Shown here one piece after another: positions 15,321 through 24,303 of a DNA stretch of 64,000 nucleotides. The notes beneath the pieces were generated by a model. It saw nothing but the letters and a program-made list of their open reading frames with translations. It was not told the DNA's origin and searched no databases. Within the stretch, counting starts at the first letter, position 1; every line of letters begins with the position of its first letter. Source of the DNA: Paenibacillus wynnii (GTDB lineage: Bacteria; Bacillota; Bacilli; Paenibacillales; Paenibacillaceae); assembly GCF_030812855.1 (NCBI RefSeq), contig NZ_JAUSTK010000007.1:124001-188000 (forward strand), given 5' to 3'. A program made the translations under genes and the position numbers.

Positions 15321-16991
15321 TTAGAGAGCACCCTCTTCCTTGCATTCATCTATTTTATATATTATTGTTTCATAGCTATCCGCCCATAATGCCGAAGAAT
15401 CTTTCTCGGTGTGAAGATCGTCCCTTCCAGTGCGATAGAGCATATTTCTCCTATCTTTGATAAATTCGTCTACATGGGCTTTCTCATCAAAATGAACGAG
15501 CACAGCATCCTCTGACAAATTAACGATAACCAAAAACTTGACGCCTTCGTGCTGCCTAATATAGGATAACACCATTTTTTCCGAGTTACGTACGAACTCT
15601 AATTCACCCGCCCAAAATGCCGGCTCATTTGTTCGAAGATGGATCAGGAATTTATAGTGCTCGAACATCCATATATCAAACGAATCCCAATTGAGTTTAT
15701 ACTCATCGAATAAGGACGTCCATGTTTCCATCGTATTCTCATTAAATTCCTGTCCCATCATGACGAGGGGAACGCCTTCGAGCGTCAGTAAGATCGAAGC
15801 AGCTGGTCCGGCATGCTCCACGCCTAAATACTCGTAGATTCTGGACTGTTCTTTCTCCTCAAGCCAATTCATCCTCAGAGCATTCTTGGGAAAGCTATAC
15901 TTGTAAGAGTTATAAATCGTTACAAAATCAGTCTGAGTAATCGTTCTGTCGATCATCTGACGAATAAGAATTCGTGGATTTCCGTTATAGGTCAAATCAC
16001 ACGCTTCAATATGATGATATTCATCGTAGGACTGCGAGATCAGGATGAGATCCGCTTTTACTTCCTGCAGAGCTTGCTTGATCTCGGTGAGGAAATCATA
16101 GGGAGTAATGTCCGAATCATCCAATCGAATTCCGTCAAAATCAAACTCCGTAATCCAGTATTTCATAGCTTCAATGACATATTTCCTCATGTCGCGACTG
16201 CTAAATTCCAGACCGGCAAAATATACGCGATTAGGCACATCATAGTAGATCTCACCTTGTTCATTATGTGTAAAATATTCCGGATGACTTTCTGTCAGAA
16301 TATGATCCACACTGGTACGGTTCAAGACCCAATCCAAAATGACCCTGATCCCGTTCTCATGGGCTTTGCGCATAAATAACAATAGATCATCTTTGGTTCC
16401 GAATTGTGGATCTATCGAATAAAAATCTTTTACCGCGTAGGGATCACCGTATTTACCAATCCTACGTTCATGTCCCACTTCGTTAAACGGCATCAGCCAA
16501 AGCGTATTGATTCCCGTTTCTTTAAAATAGTTTATCTTATCAACCAGTCCTCGGAAACCGGTGTCCGTGTACGCACGAAGATGAAGCTCATAAATGACCG
16601 ATTTTTTAATCCATTCAGGACTAGAAAGGGCTGTAAAGTTCTCATACATATATCCCGGATGGTTTTTCGAAATCTCATTTGTTCTTATTAGTACATCACC
16701 ATGTTCAGTTACCGTAATCGCAGAGTTATTCTGCCCATCTTCCGAAATACTCGGATTTAACGGGTCTACTATCCACGCTTCCCCATTCACCACAAATTTA
16801 TAGAGATGTCTTCCCTTAAGAATAGGTAATTCAATCTCCCAACCTGTCGCATCTTCCATTCTGTTCATGTAATTTCTATCGCCATTCCAATTATTAAAGG
16901 TCCCTGCTAGAGCAACACTATCAACGGGAGTATCCGTATAATAAACAAATCGTATACCCTTAGATCCCTTTGTTGGAAATTTAGTCAGCAT
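15321..16991 (-). CDS. GH13-like protein with N-terminal CBM48 and altered catalytic residues
   Basis: Protein of 556 aa. Residues 15-100 are a CBM48 module (VALAGTFNNWNGD). The GH13 barrel follows: IYELHLRAY, region I ILDWVLNRTS (usual NH is NR), region II FDGIRLDDSD keeps the nucleophile Asp, region III reads ILISQS where the acid/base Glu is expected (Gln), and region IV reads LEEKEQSR instead of NHD. Two of three catalytic acids are therefore altered. It may be a binding or regulatory pseudoenzyme, or act by another route. AGGGAGG precedes the ATG; the first 7 nt overlap the end of the oligo-1,6-glucosidase gene. Confidence 0.75.
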   Translation of the reverse strand: MLTKFPTKGSKGIRFVYYTDTPVDSVALAGTFNNWNGDRNYMNRMEDATGWEIELPILKGRHLYKFVVNGEAWIVDPLNPSISEDGQNNSAITVTEHGDVLIRTNEISKNHPGYMYENFTALSSPEWIKKSVIYELHLRAYTDTGFRGLVDKINYFKETGINTLWLMPFNEVGHERRIGKYGDPYAVKDFYSIDPQFGTKDDLLLFMRKAHENGIRVILDWVLNRTSVDHILTESHPEYFTHNEQGEIYYDVPNRVYFAGLEFSSRDMRKYVIEAMKYWITEFDFDGIRLDDSDITPYDFLTEIKQALQEVKADLILISQSYDEYHHIEACDLTYNGNPRILIRQMIDRTITQTDFVTIYNSYKYSFPKNALRMNWLEEKEQSRIYEYLGVEHAGPAASILLTLEGVPLVMMGQEFNENTMETWTSLFDEYKLNWDSFDIWMFEHYKFLIHLRTNEPAFWAGELEFVRNSEKMVLSYIRQHEGVKFLVIVNLSEDAVLVHFDEKAHVDEFIKDRRNMLYRTGRDDLHTEKDSSALWADSYETIIYKIDECKEEGAL

Positions 16992-18703
16992 GGTAAGACC
17001 TCCCTTAAATAGATTCTTGACTCATAGGGCTGAAGACGACCATTAGCTAATGTTTCATCCGCATCTGACTCTACATTGGATAGCAGCAATTCAAAAGATT
17101 TGTCTGCTAGCGCCTCAGGGATTTCCAGGTGAGTCGAGGTGTCGGAGAAGTTCATAACAACGACCAATTGTTCATTTCCTAAAGTCCTTGTAAAGGCTAG
17201 AATGGATGAATGATCAAGGAGAATGGGTTCATATTTGCCATAAACTGCAACGAGATGTTGTTTGCGAAGAGAAATTAATTTCTTGTAATAGTTTAATATG
17301 GAATTTGGATCTTTCTCAGCAGACTCCACATTAATCCAGCTCGCATTGGGATTAGCTTGAATCCATGGCGTTCCGGTTGTGAACCCGCCATGAGAATGAT
17401 CATTCCATTGCATGGGCGTTCGGGCGTTGTCTCTACTTGATTGGTGAATGGCCCTCATGATCCGATTCTCCGTCCAACCTTCCTTCTGTGCCAGGCGATA
17501 AAAATGATGGGTAACGCTATCTCGATAGTCATCAATAGAATCTAACTTTATATTCGTCATGCCGACTTCTTCCCCTTGGTAGATATAGGGGGTACCTTCC
17601 AGCATAAACATCAGTGTTGCCAATAGCTTGGCCGACTCTATACGGAACTCTTGATCATTACCAAAACGAGAAATGGCCCGCGGTTGATCATGATTGCTCC
17701 AAAAATTGGCGTTCCAACCTTTGCCATGAAGTTTAGTTTGCCATTGATTTAGAATCTCTTTTAGCTGAGACAATTGCCAAGGCTTCTTTTCCCAGCTTTC
17801 AAGACCTTTATTGTTATTGTCCATGCTAATATGCTCAAAGTGAAAGACCATATTAAGCTCGTCCCGCTTTTCATCTACATATAACAAAGCCTCTTCTGGG
17901 CCCGTGTTAGCAGCTTCCCCGACGGTCATAATGTCATAGTGACGAAACACTTCTCGATTGAGGTTTTGAATATGATCGTGTACTTTTGGAAGATTTGAAA
18001 ATAAATGATGTGCGGATACGATTTTCTCATGAGCTGGCGCTTCTGCATCCGGATAATTTTCCATCTTGACGATATGATTTATAGCATCGATACGAAATCC
18101 ATCCAAGCCTTTATCAAGCCACCATCGTACTATTCGATGAAGCTCCTCAATTAAAAGCGGATTCTCCCAATTCAGATCCGGTTGCTTTCGGTTGAAAATG
18201 TGTAAATAATACTCCCCTGACTGTTCATCAAATTCCCATGCAGAACCGCCGAAGAATGATCCCCAGTTCGTTGGAGGCTCATTGTTTTCTTTCGCTTTCT
18301 TCCATATATAATAATCTCGTTTAGGACTGTCTTTGGATTGACGGGATTCAACGAACCATGGATGCTCATCAGAAGTATGGTTTAAGACGAGATCGGCGAT
18401 AACTTTAATTCCTTTGCGATGAGCTTCTGACAATAACTGTTCAAAATCTGCCATTGTTCCGAATTCTTCAGACACGGCATAATAATCACTAATATCATAA
18501 CCGTTATCATCGTTTGGAGATTTGTAGAAGGGACAGATCCAAATCACGTCAACACCCAAATCATGTAGATAATCAAGCTTCGAAGTAATCCCTTTAAGAT
18601 CTCCAATGCCGTCTCCATTGGTATCCATGAAACTTCTCGGGTAAATTTGATACACTACACTTTCTTTCCACCATTTCCTTTTATAATCTACTTCTTGCAC
18701 CAT
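16985..18703 (-). CDS. malL: Oligo-1,6-glucosidase / alpha-glucosidase
   Basis: Intracellular GH13 enzyme of 572 aa, the standard length of MalL/oligo-1,6-glucosidases, hydrolysing isomaltose-type or maltose-type oligosaccharides. All conserved regions are present: YQIYPRSFMDTNGDGIGDL at the start, DLVLNHTSDEHPWF, DGFRIDAINH (nucleophile Asp), MTVGEAAN (acid/base Glu) and WSNHDQPR. Region V-type residues favouring alpha-1,6 bonds were not judged. AAGGTGA precedes the ATG. It lies 109 nt downstream of the AraC gene on the same strand, and its last 7 nt overlap the next gene. Confidence 0.87.
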   Translation of the reverse strand: MVQEVDYKRKWWKESVVYQIYPRSFMDTNGDGIGDLKGITSKLDYLHDLGVDVIWICPFYKSPNDDNGYDISDYYAVSEEFGTMADFEQLLSEAHRKGIKVIADLVLNHTSDEHPWFVESRQSKDSPKRDYYIWKKAKENNEPPTNWGSFFGGSAWEFDEQSGEYYLHIFNRKQPDLNWENPLLIEELHRIVRWWLDKGLDGFRIDAINHIVKMENYPDAEAPAHEKIVSAHHLFSNLPKVHDHIQNLNREVFRHYDIMTVGEAANTGPEEALLYVDEKRDELNMVFHFEHISMDNNNKGLESWEKKPWQLSQLKEILNQWQTKLHGKGWNANFWSNHDQPRAISRFGNDQEFRIESAKLLATLMFMLEGTPYIYQGEEVGMTNIKLDSIDDYRDSVTHHFYRLAQKEGWTENRIMRAIHQSSRDNARTPMQWNDHSHGGFTTGTPWIQANPNASWINVESAEKDPNSILNYYKKLISLRKQHLVAVYGKYEPILLDHSSILAFTRTLGNEQLVVVMNFSDTSTHLEIPEALADKSFELLLSNVESDADETLANGRLQPYESRIYLREVLPC

Positions 18704-18812
18704 ATGAAGTCACCTCGAAGATTTTTTATTTAATCTCTTCTTCTATCGTATCTGTATTGAAACAGGCTTCCAATATCCGATACCACTCCATAATGATGCT
18801 ATTCTGTTGTGA

Positions 18813-19706
18813 TCATCCGCCCCTACCATGAATGGTTTCGTTAGCTCTGGCTATGATGGTGTCTTTAAAGCTTTTAGGGGAACAATGATGGACTCGTTTA
18901 AACAACTTGTAGAAATGTGATATGTTCGGCAAGCCGACCTGCTCAGCAATCTGAGCAATGCTGAGATCTTCGGTCAGAAGCAGGCGTTCTGCATATTTGA
19001 TTCTGCGATGAATGACATAGTCAGTGAAAGTAATGCCCATGGTCTGTTTAAAATATTTAAGGAAATAGCTATAGCTGAAACTGACGAGAAGACAAGCCTG
19101 CTCAACAGTTACTTTATCGGATAAATGAGCTTCCACATAATCGAAAACTAACTTTAGCTTGGCATAGTTCATCGATCGGTTGTGTTCTAACAATCCCTCA
19201 TTGTCATGACGTAATAATAAAAAAATACATTTTTTTACCAAATAGTTAATGGCCATCTCATAGCCTCTTTGCATCTGTTCATATTCCTGTTGCAATTCTA
19301 TTACGGTGCTGAAGAATTGTTGCCGCAATTCCGAATTCTCCCTAAACAATGTGTTTAACCTTACTAAAGGGAGCAATGATTCCTGAAACAAATAAAGGAA
19401 AGGAAGCATGTTGGAATCTAAGAATGCCTCCAGCTCAAAATGGAGCACAACATAATCAACCACTTCGTTTTGTTTTCTCAGATCGAGATGGGGTTGGCAA
19501 GAACCCAAAATTAACACATCCCCCGCTCGTAAGTGATAAACTTCAGCTGGTGTATGGATTTCCATTCTTCCAGATCGTACAGCAATAATCTCTAGCTGTG
19601 GATGGAAATGCCACCCATGCTGACATATTTGCATACTGTGAAAGCTGAGCACTTGAATACGAAGTAGCGGGTCGTTATAAACAATTGGCTCTTTATATAA
19701 TTCCAT
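18813..19706 (-). CDS. AraC family transcriptional regulator
   Basis: Protein of 297 aa. Residues 1-110 are a cupin-like sensor domain (HGWHFHPQLEIIAVRSGRME, then LRAGDVLIL), and the C-terminal 100 residues hold two helix-turn-helix motifs (ACLLVSFSYSYFLKYFKQ, then IAQIAEQVGLPNISHFYKLF). This is the usual shape of a sugar-responsive activator. GGAGG precedes the ATG. First gene of the run AraC-glucosidase-GH13-SDR, which it probably activates in response to an oligosaccharide. Confidence 0.9.
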   Translation of the reverse strand: MELYKEPIVYNDPLLRIQVLSFHSMQICQHGWHFHPQLEIIAVRSGRMEIHTPAEVYHLRAGDVLILGSCQPHLDLRKQNEVVDYVVLHFELEAFLDSNMLPFLYLFQESLLPLVRLNTLFRENSELRQQFFSTVIELQQEYEQMQRGYEMAINYLVKKCIFLLLRHDNEGLLEHNRSMNYAKLKLVFDYVEAHLSDKVTVEQACLLVSFSYSYFLKYFKQTMGITFTDYVIHRRIKYAERLLLTEDLSIAQIAEQVGLPNISHFYKLFKRVHHCSPKSFKDTIIARANETIHGRGG

Positions 19707-19748
19707 AAGATAGATACCTCCGGAGCAGAGTTAATTCATAGATTAAGA

Positions 19749-19826
19749 AATTCGCCGTTATTTATGATACGGTTCAGCATATCATCTATGGAGCGAAATC
19801 GAAAGGCACTCGATTGTGTGCCTTTC
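19749..19826 (+). repeat. SCC-like att repeat, copy D, with hairpin
   Basis: Degenerate arms (AATTCGCC and GAGCGAAAT), core TTATTTATGATACGGTTCAGC (about 19758-19778), and the hairpin GAAAGGCAC (19801-19809) / GTGCCTTTC (19818-19826). This is the most diverged complete copy. It separates the AraC-sugar operon from the gluconate operon. Confidence 0.72.
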
Positions 19827-20046
19827 GCATGTTCCATCTTTCCTTGTAACGCGAAACTGATGATCATCTTAGTGCAACATGCTGTGGGCCGCCAAAAACT
19901 ACGGATGACTCCCCAATCTCGGGCTTATAGCCTTTAATTGCTGTCGCGCAGTTCCTGCATTGTCCCTTCCCTTCCGCTTCCAATTTAAATTGACTTCTTC
20001 CCAAATCCCCAACAAATTCGATCTATTTTGCTTAGTTAAGCCAGAA
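19827..20046. other. Intergenic stretch without recognisable genes
   Basis: No open frame with a start signal and no repeat was found here. It separates att copy D from the promoter of the gluconate operon. Confidence 0.4.
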
Positions 20047-20060
20047 TAAAAGCGCTTGCA
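20047..20060. promoter_or_regulatory. CcpA cre site of the gnt operon
   Basis: TAAAAGCGCTTGCA matches the cre consensus TGWAANCGNTNNCA at all fixed positions but one (A for G at the second). It overlaps the -35 box of the gnt promoter, consistent with carbon catabolite repression. Confidence 0.6.
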
Positions 20061-20084
20061 TTACTTTTTACTTAAGATTATAAT
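20056..20084 (+). promoter_or_regulatory. Promoter of the gluconate operon
   Basis: TTGCAT (20056-20061) and TATAAT (20079-20084) with 17 nt between. The cre site overlaps the -35 and the GntR operator overlaps the -10 and start. The layout is that of the Bacillus gnt promoter. Confidence 0.7.
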
Positions 20085-20100
20085 ACCTGTATACAAGTAT
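20083..20100. promoter_or_regulatory. GntR operator of the gluconate operon
   Basis: ATACCTGTATACAAGTAT differs at one base from the known Bacillus subtilis gnt operator ATACTTGTATACAAGTAT. It covers the end of the -10 box and the transcription start. The regulator gene beside it is deleted, so this operator may be orphaned here. Confidence 0.7.
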
Positions 20101-20119
20101 ACTTGAACTCTTTTATAAG

Positions 20120-20384
20120 GTGATCTTAGCAAGTTCTATATCCCGAACAATGGCTTTCTAAAGCATCCGTTGGAGACCGTGTACCCAATACACTCAGTAT
20201 GAGAATTATTTTGGGCTTAATTGAAAGCGGTACCGACACCATTTTATCAGCGCATAAGTTGGCAACTGAATTTACGGTGAGTCGCTTCCTGATGATTTGA
20301 ATTCAAAACTTCGATGATGTGCAGGATAAAGTTAATGGCCTCTGGATGTTCCAACAATTGCACTCAAAAGGAGAAATGCCAAAA
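20120..20384 (+). pseudogene. gntR: Gluconate repressor, internally deleted
   Basis: Two parts of GntR survive. About 48 codons at 20157-20301 give SKASVGDRVPNTLSMRIILG and LIESG, with HKLATEFTVSR of the winged helix; sequence before 20157 is shifted in frame. Then, after about 150 deleted codons, the C-terminus reads FDDVQDKVNGLW, close to the end of Bacillus GntR. The tail runs in frame into gntK without a stop. The sensor domain is gone, so gluconate cannot be sensed by this protein. Confidence 0.8.
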
Positions 20385-21926
20385 ATGACTGACTATATGT
20401 TAGGAATAGACATCGGTACAACAAGTACCAAAGCAGTATTATTCTCTGAAAAGGGCAAAGTCATCCAAATAGAGAATATTGGTTACCCTCTTCACACACC
20501 TGATATTTCGACAGCCGAACAAGATCCTGAAGAGATTTATCAGGCCGTTTTACAAGCGATTACAAATATAACAAAACATCATCCTGATAAAAAGCCATCT
20601 TTCGTTTCATTCAGCAGTGCCATGCATAGTGTCATAGTAATGGATGAACATGACCAGCCTCTGACAGCGTGTATCACATGGGCGGATAACCGCAGTGAAG
20701 CCTGGGCTCATAAGATAAAAGATGAATTTAATGGACATGAAATCTATAGGCGAACAGGAACCCCCATTCACCCAATGTCACCCTTAAGCAAAATTGCCTG
20801 GATTGTCAACGAATATCCTGAAATTGCTAACAAAGGGAAAAAGTATATCGGGATCAAGGAATTTATCTTTAAAAAATTCTTTGATCGGTATGTAGTTGAT
20901 CATTCCTTGGCTTCAAGCATGGGGCTGATGAATCTCCAAAAGCTCACTTGGGATGAAGAAGCATTGGAAATTGCCGGCATCACCGCTGACCAGTTATCTG
21001 AGCTTGTACCAACAACACGGATATTTAGCAACTGTAATCCAGACCTGGCTAAACAGATTGGCATCGATTCACAAACTCCATTTGTCATCGGCGCCAGTGA
21101 CGGGGTGCTTTCAAATCTCGGGGTAAATGCCATTCGAAAAGGCGAAATTGCTGTGACCATCGGTACAAGTGGAGCGATCCGCACCATTATTGATAAACCG
21201 CAGACAGACGAAAAGGGAAGAATCTTCTGTTATGCATTAACGGAAAAGCACTGGGTCATTGGCGGTCCGGTCAATAATGGCGGTATGGTCCTTCGCTGGA
21301 TTCGGGATGAGCTTGCTTCATCTGAAGTAGAAACAGCTAAAAGACTTGGAGTAGATCCGTACGATGTATTGACCAAAATTGCGGAACGTGTAAGACCAGG
21401 ATCAGATGGACTGCTATTTCATCCATACCTTGCAGGTGAGCGTGCCCCCTTATGGAATCCGGACGTACGCGGCTCATTCTTTGGTTTAACCCTTTCACAT
21501 AAGAAAGAACATATGATTCGAGCAGCCCTGGAAGGAGTGATTTACAATCTTTATACCGTATTCTTAGCTCTATCGGAATGCTTGGAAGGTTCTGTGACCC
21601 GGATTCAGGCAACAGGCGGATTTGCCAGATCAGAAATTTGGCGGCAAATGATGTCAGACATCTTCGCATCAGAAGTAGTTGTTCCAGAAAGCTACGAAAG
21701 CTCATGTCTTGGCGCATGTATTTTAGGTCTCTATGCCACAGGAAAAATCGACTCGTTTGAAATCGTTTCTGAAATGGTAGGCCATTCACACACACACACA
21801 CCGAAAGAAGAAAATACAAAAGAATACAGACAGTTGCTGCCGATCTTTATAAGCTTATCCAGACTATTAAAAGATGATTATACCCGTTTAGCCAATTACC
21901 AAAGAAATTTAACAAAATACAACTAA
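20385..21926 (+). CDS. gntK: Gluconokinase
   Basis: FGGY-family kinase of 513 aa, the same length as the Bacillus subtilis enzyme, which phosphorylates gluconate to 6-phosphogluconate. MLGIDIGTTSTKAVLFSEKG is the N-terminal ATP/phosphate motif, HYSxx-type SFSSAMHSV and TWADNRS follow, and GASDGVLSNLGV and TIGTSGA form the second domain. The open frame extends upstream into gntR, but ATG at 20385 with AAAGGAG 11 nt upstream and homology both mark this as the start. It is followed by gntP after 18 nt. Sequence is very close to Bacillus gntK and low in GC, which suggests transfer. Confidence 0.92.
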   Translation: MTDYMLGIDIGTTSTKAVLFSEKGKVIQIENIGYPLHTPDISTAEQDPEEIYQAVLQAITNITKHHPDKKPSFVSFSSAMHSVIVMDEHDQPLTACITWADNRSEAWAHKIKDEFNGHEIYRRTGTPIHPMSPLSKIAWIVNEYPEIANKGKKYIGIKEFIFKKFFDRYVVDHSLASSMGLMNLQKLTWDEEALEIAGITADQLSELVPTTRIFSNCNPDLAKQIGIDSQTPFVIGASDGVLSNLGVNAIRKGEIAVTIGTSGAIRTIIDKPQTDEKGRIFCYALTEKHWVIGGPVNNGGMVLRWIRDELASSEVETAKRLGVDPYDVLTKIAERVRPGSDGLLFHPYLAGERAPLWNPDVRGSFFGLTLSHKKEHMIRAALEGVIYNLYTVFLALSECLEGSVTRIQATGGFARSEIWRQMMSDIFASEVVVPESYESSCLGACILGLYATGKIDSFEIVSEMVGHSHTHTPKEENTKEYRQLLPIFISLSRLLKDDYTRLANYQRNLTKYN

Positions 21927-21944
21927 ATTTAGGAGGAATACAAA

Positions 21945-23291
21945 ATGCCCTTAGTTATTGTCGCATTTGGAATTGTTGCATTATTAGTATTAATCATGGG
22001 TTTAAAATTGAATACCTTTGTTTCCTTGATCATTGTATCATTTGTCGTTGCTTTAGCCCTTGGAATGCCAATAGGGGACGTTGTCAAAACGATTGAAACA
22101 GGATTAGGCGGGACACTTGGTCACTTAGCGCTAATCTTTGGACTTGGAGCGATGTTAGGTAAGTTGATTGCTGATTCAGGGGGTGCCCAGCGAATTGCCA
22201 TGACCCTCGTTGATAAATTTGGAGAAAAGAATATCCAGTGGGCGGTCGTTGTCGCATCCTTTATTATTGGTGTCGCGTTATTTTTCGAGGTAGGACTGGT
22301 ATTATTAATTCCAATCGTGTTTGCGATTTCTAGACAACTAAAAGTTTCTATTTTGTATCTTGGAATTCCGATGGTAGCTGCTTTATCTGTGACTCACGGT
22401 TTCTTGCCGCCGCACCCAGGACCAACGGTAATTGCAGGTGAATATGGCGCAAACATTGGTGAAGTATTACTATACGGTTTCATTGTTGCGATTCCAACGG
22501 TGATTTTAGCAGGACCGGTATTCACAAAAATCGCTAAAAAATTAGTACCGAATTCATTTACAAAGTCTGGTGATATTGCTTCTTTAGGGAAACTAAAAGA
22601 ATTTAAGCTAGAAGAAACACCTGGATTTGGAATTAGTGTATTTACCGCATTACTGCCCGTTATCTTAATGTCAATCGCTACCATTATTACTCTTCTTCAA
22701 AAGACAATGGGATTCGAAGATACTAGCTTTCTAGCTGCTATCCGTTTTATTGGTGAAGCTGGTACTTCCATGTTGATATCGTTATTAGTTGCAATCTATA
22801 CCATGGGATTGGCAAGAAAGATTCCAATCAAAAACGTAATGGAATCTTGTTCAACAGCTATCTCACATATCGGAATGATGCTGTTAATCATAGGTGGCGG
22901 CGGCGCCTTCAAGCAAGTATTAATCAACGGCGGTGTAGGTGACTATGTAGCCGAATTGTTCAATGGAACATCATTGTCTCCGATCCTGCTTGCCTGGATC
23001 ATTGCAGCAATTCTACGCATTTCCTTAGGGTCTGCTACCGTTGCCGCTTTAACCACAGCCGGGTTAGTGATTCCAATGTTAGGGCAAACAGATGTTAACC
23101 TTGCACTTGTTGTGCTTGCAACAGGCGCCGGTAGTTTAATTGCCTCTCATGTAAACGATGCTGGTTTCTGGATGTTTAAAGAGTACTTTGGATTAAGCAT
23201 GAAAGAAACATTTGCAACATGGACTTTGTTGGAGACGATTATTTCAGTAGCTGGATTAGGATTTATTTTAGCATTAAGCTTATTTGTATAA
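21945..23291 (+). CDS. gntP: Gluconate:H+ symporter
   Basis: Polytopic membrane protein of 448 aa with about 12 hydrophobic helices, the size of Bacillus GntP, importing gluconate for GntK. GntP-family marks are LIFGLGAMLGKLIADSGGAQ, HGFLPPHPGPT and a late glycine-rich segment (LLIIGGGGAFKQVLINGGVG). AGGAGG precedes the ATG by 9 nt. It is the last intact gene of the operon; gntZ, which follows in Bacillus subtilis, is absent, so 6-phosphogluconate must be handled by the host. Confidence 0.92.
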   Translation: MPLVIVAFGIVALLVLIMGLKLNTFVSLIIVSFVVALALGMPIGDVVKTIETGLGGTLGHLALIFGLGAMLGKLIADSGGAQRIAMTLVDKFGEKNIQWAVVVASFIIGVALFFEVGLVLLIPIVFAISRQLKVSILYLGIPMVAALSVTHGFLPPHPGPTVIAGEYGANIGEVLLYGFIVAIPTVILAGPVFTKIAKKLVPNSFTKSGDIASLGKLKEFKLEETPGFGISVFTALLPVILMSIATIITLLQKTMGFEDTSFLAAIRFIGEAGTSMLISLLVAIYTMGLARKIPIKNVMESCSTAISHIGMMLLIIGGGGAFKQVLINGGVGDYVAELFNGTSLSPILLAWIIAAILRISLGSATVAALTTAGLVIPMLGQTDVNLALVVLATGAGSLIASHVNDAGFWMFKEYFGLSMKETFATWTLLETIISVAGLGFILALSLFV

Positions 23292-23388
23292 ACCAACCTT
23301 GATAAGCAGCTGAAGTGCTTCAGGAAGCTAATGAGTGGTATCATCAGCATGCGTTCAAAATAAATGAAAAAGCACCCTGGATTGATAT

Positions 23389-23580
23389 TATCCCCTCTGA
23401 GTAGACAGTTCTTAAGAAGAGCACTACAGTCTACTTGGAGGGGATTTTTCATGGGCGAAAAACGTAAGACCTATTCAACTGAGTTTAAGCGAAAAGCTGT
23501 AGATATGTATCTGAAGTGAGGCATGGGGTATAAAAGCATTGCAAAAGAGCTTGGTATCAGGCATTCCAGGGTACAGCTTT
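23389..23580 (+). mobile_element. IS3-type element remnant (left end plus orfA fragment)
   Basis: ATCCCCTCTGAGTAGAC (23389-23405) and its near-inverse GTCTACTTGGAGGGGAT bracket a 20-30 nt spacer. An ATG at 23451 then starts MGEKRKTYSTEFKRKAVDMY, a typical IS3 OrfA helix-turn-helix, interrupted by TGA after 22 codons and continuing as GMGYKSIAKELGIRHSRVQL. The DDE part is missing. A short non-homologous ORF follows. It records an insertion between the gluconate operon and att copy E. Confidence 0.55.
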
Positions 23581-23593
23581 GGGATTGTATACA

Positions 23594-23761
23594 GAGCATC
23601 AGCTCAAACACATGCTTAAAAAGCTATATATGAAATCTAAAACCCCCATCAGTGAATGGTCAGAGATGCTCCTGAATGCTCAGTGGACGTATGCCAGCGA
23701 GGAAGACTACGAAGAAAAAAGGCGACTGTTGGCAATTGATAGTGTGTCCTCAAACGAATGA
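23594..23761 (+). other. Unidentified short coding stretch
   Basis: About 55 codons (QLKHMLKKLYMKSKTPIS...) with a helical, charged composition and a good terminator just behind the stop. No start signal and no family recognised. It may be the end of a gene truncated by the IS-type remnant. Confidence 0.25.
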
Positions 23762-23770
23762 TCTCTTCTT

Positions 23771-23805
23771 AGAGAAAAGGCAGACAGGCCTTTTCTCTTT
23801 TTATT
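23771..23805 (+). terminator. Strong terminator
   Basis: AGAGAAAAGG / CCTTTTCTCT stem (23771-23780, 23789-23798) followed by TTTTATTTT on the plus strand. It ends the gluconate-operon side of this cassette. Confidence 0.8.
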
Positions 23806-24157
23806 TTGTCTTACTGCTTATTTCTACCCTCTCTCTCCTGCTACCTCATCCCTTCTCCGCCTCCTTAGCGCTCGAGCCACCAATCTGTCCATCTGTGAAG
23901 CACCTTCATTTTCAGCGTTCCATTCCCTATATACGCTTGCCAGCTTCAAAATCCGCATCATCCCATCTCATCTTAGCTCTTTAAGCCATTTGTTTTCTTG
24001 CTTAATCCAAATATAAGCTGTTTTAGCTAAATAAGTAATATGGAAATTGATAATTTTTATGTGGCTAGTAAAGATGTGTTTTATCAGGTAAATCTCACTC
24101 CTATCCCCATACAACGGGCACTTTCCCGCGCCCCATAAGCATGCAAGGCCAAAAATT
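23806..24157. other. Intergenic stretch without recognisable genes
   Basis: A pyrimidine-rich segment with no supported ORF, promoter or repeat. It ends at att copy E. Confidence 0.4.
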
Positions 24158-24207
24158 TCGCCCTACTTGTGATACGGTTCACCGCGCTGGCTGAAGCGGC
24201 AAGTATT
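24156..24207 (+). repeat. SCC-like att repeat, copy E
   Basis: Left arm AATTTCGCC (about 24153-24162), core CTACTTGTGATACGGTTCACC (24163-24183), right arm GCGCTGGCTGAAGCGGCAAGTA. No hairpin follows. It separates the gluconate cassette from the GNAT cassette. Confidence 0.8.
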
Positions 24208-24303
24208 TCTCTTCACCTCTTGCAGTTTAGCACTGAAAAATAATTGAATATTAATTCATATTAATGCATAATTATTAATATAATGAAGACTGGAGGAATC
24301 ACA

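Noticed and set aside
16314..16332. Another GGTACGGTTCAAG match to the att core
   Set aside because: It lies in the coding sequence of the GH13-like gene, encodes the family's conserved Asn-Arg-Thr-Ser, lacks the CTACTTATG part and arms, and is explained by coding constraint.
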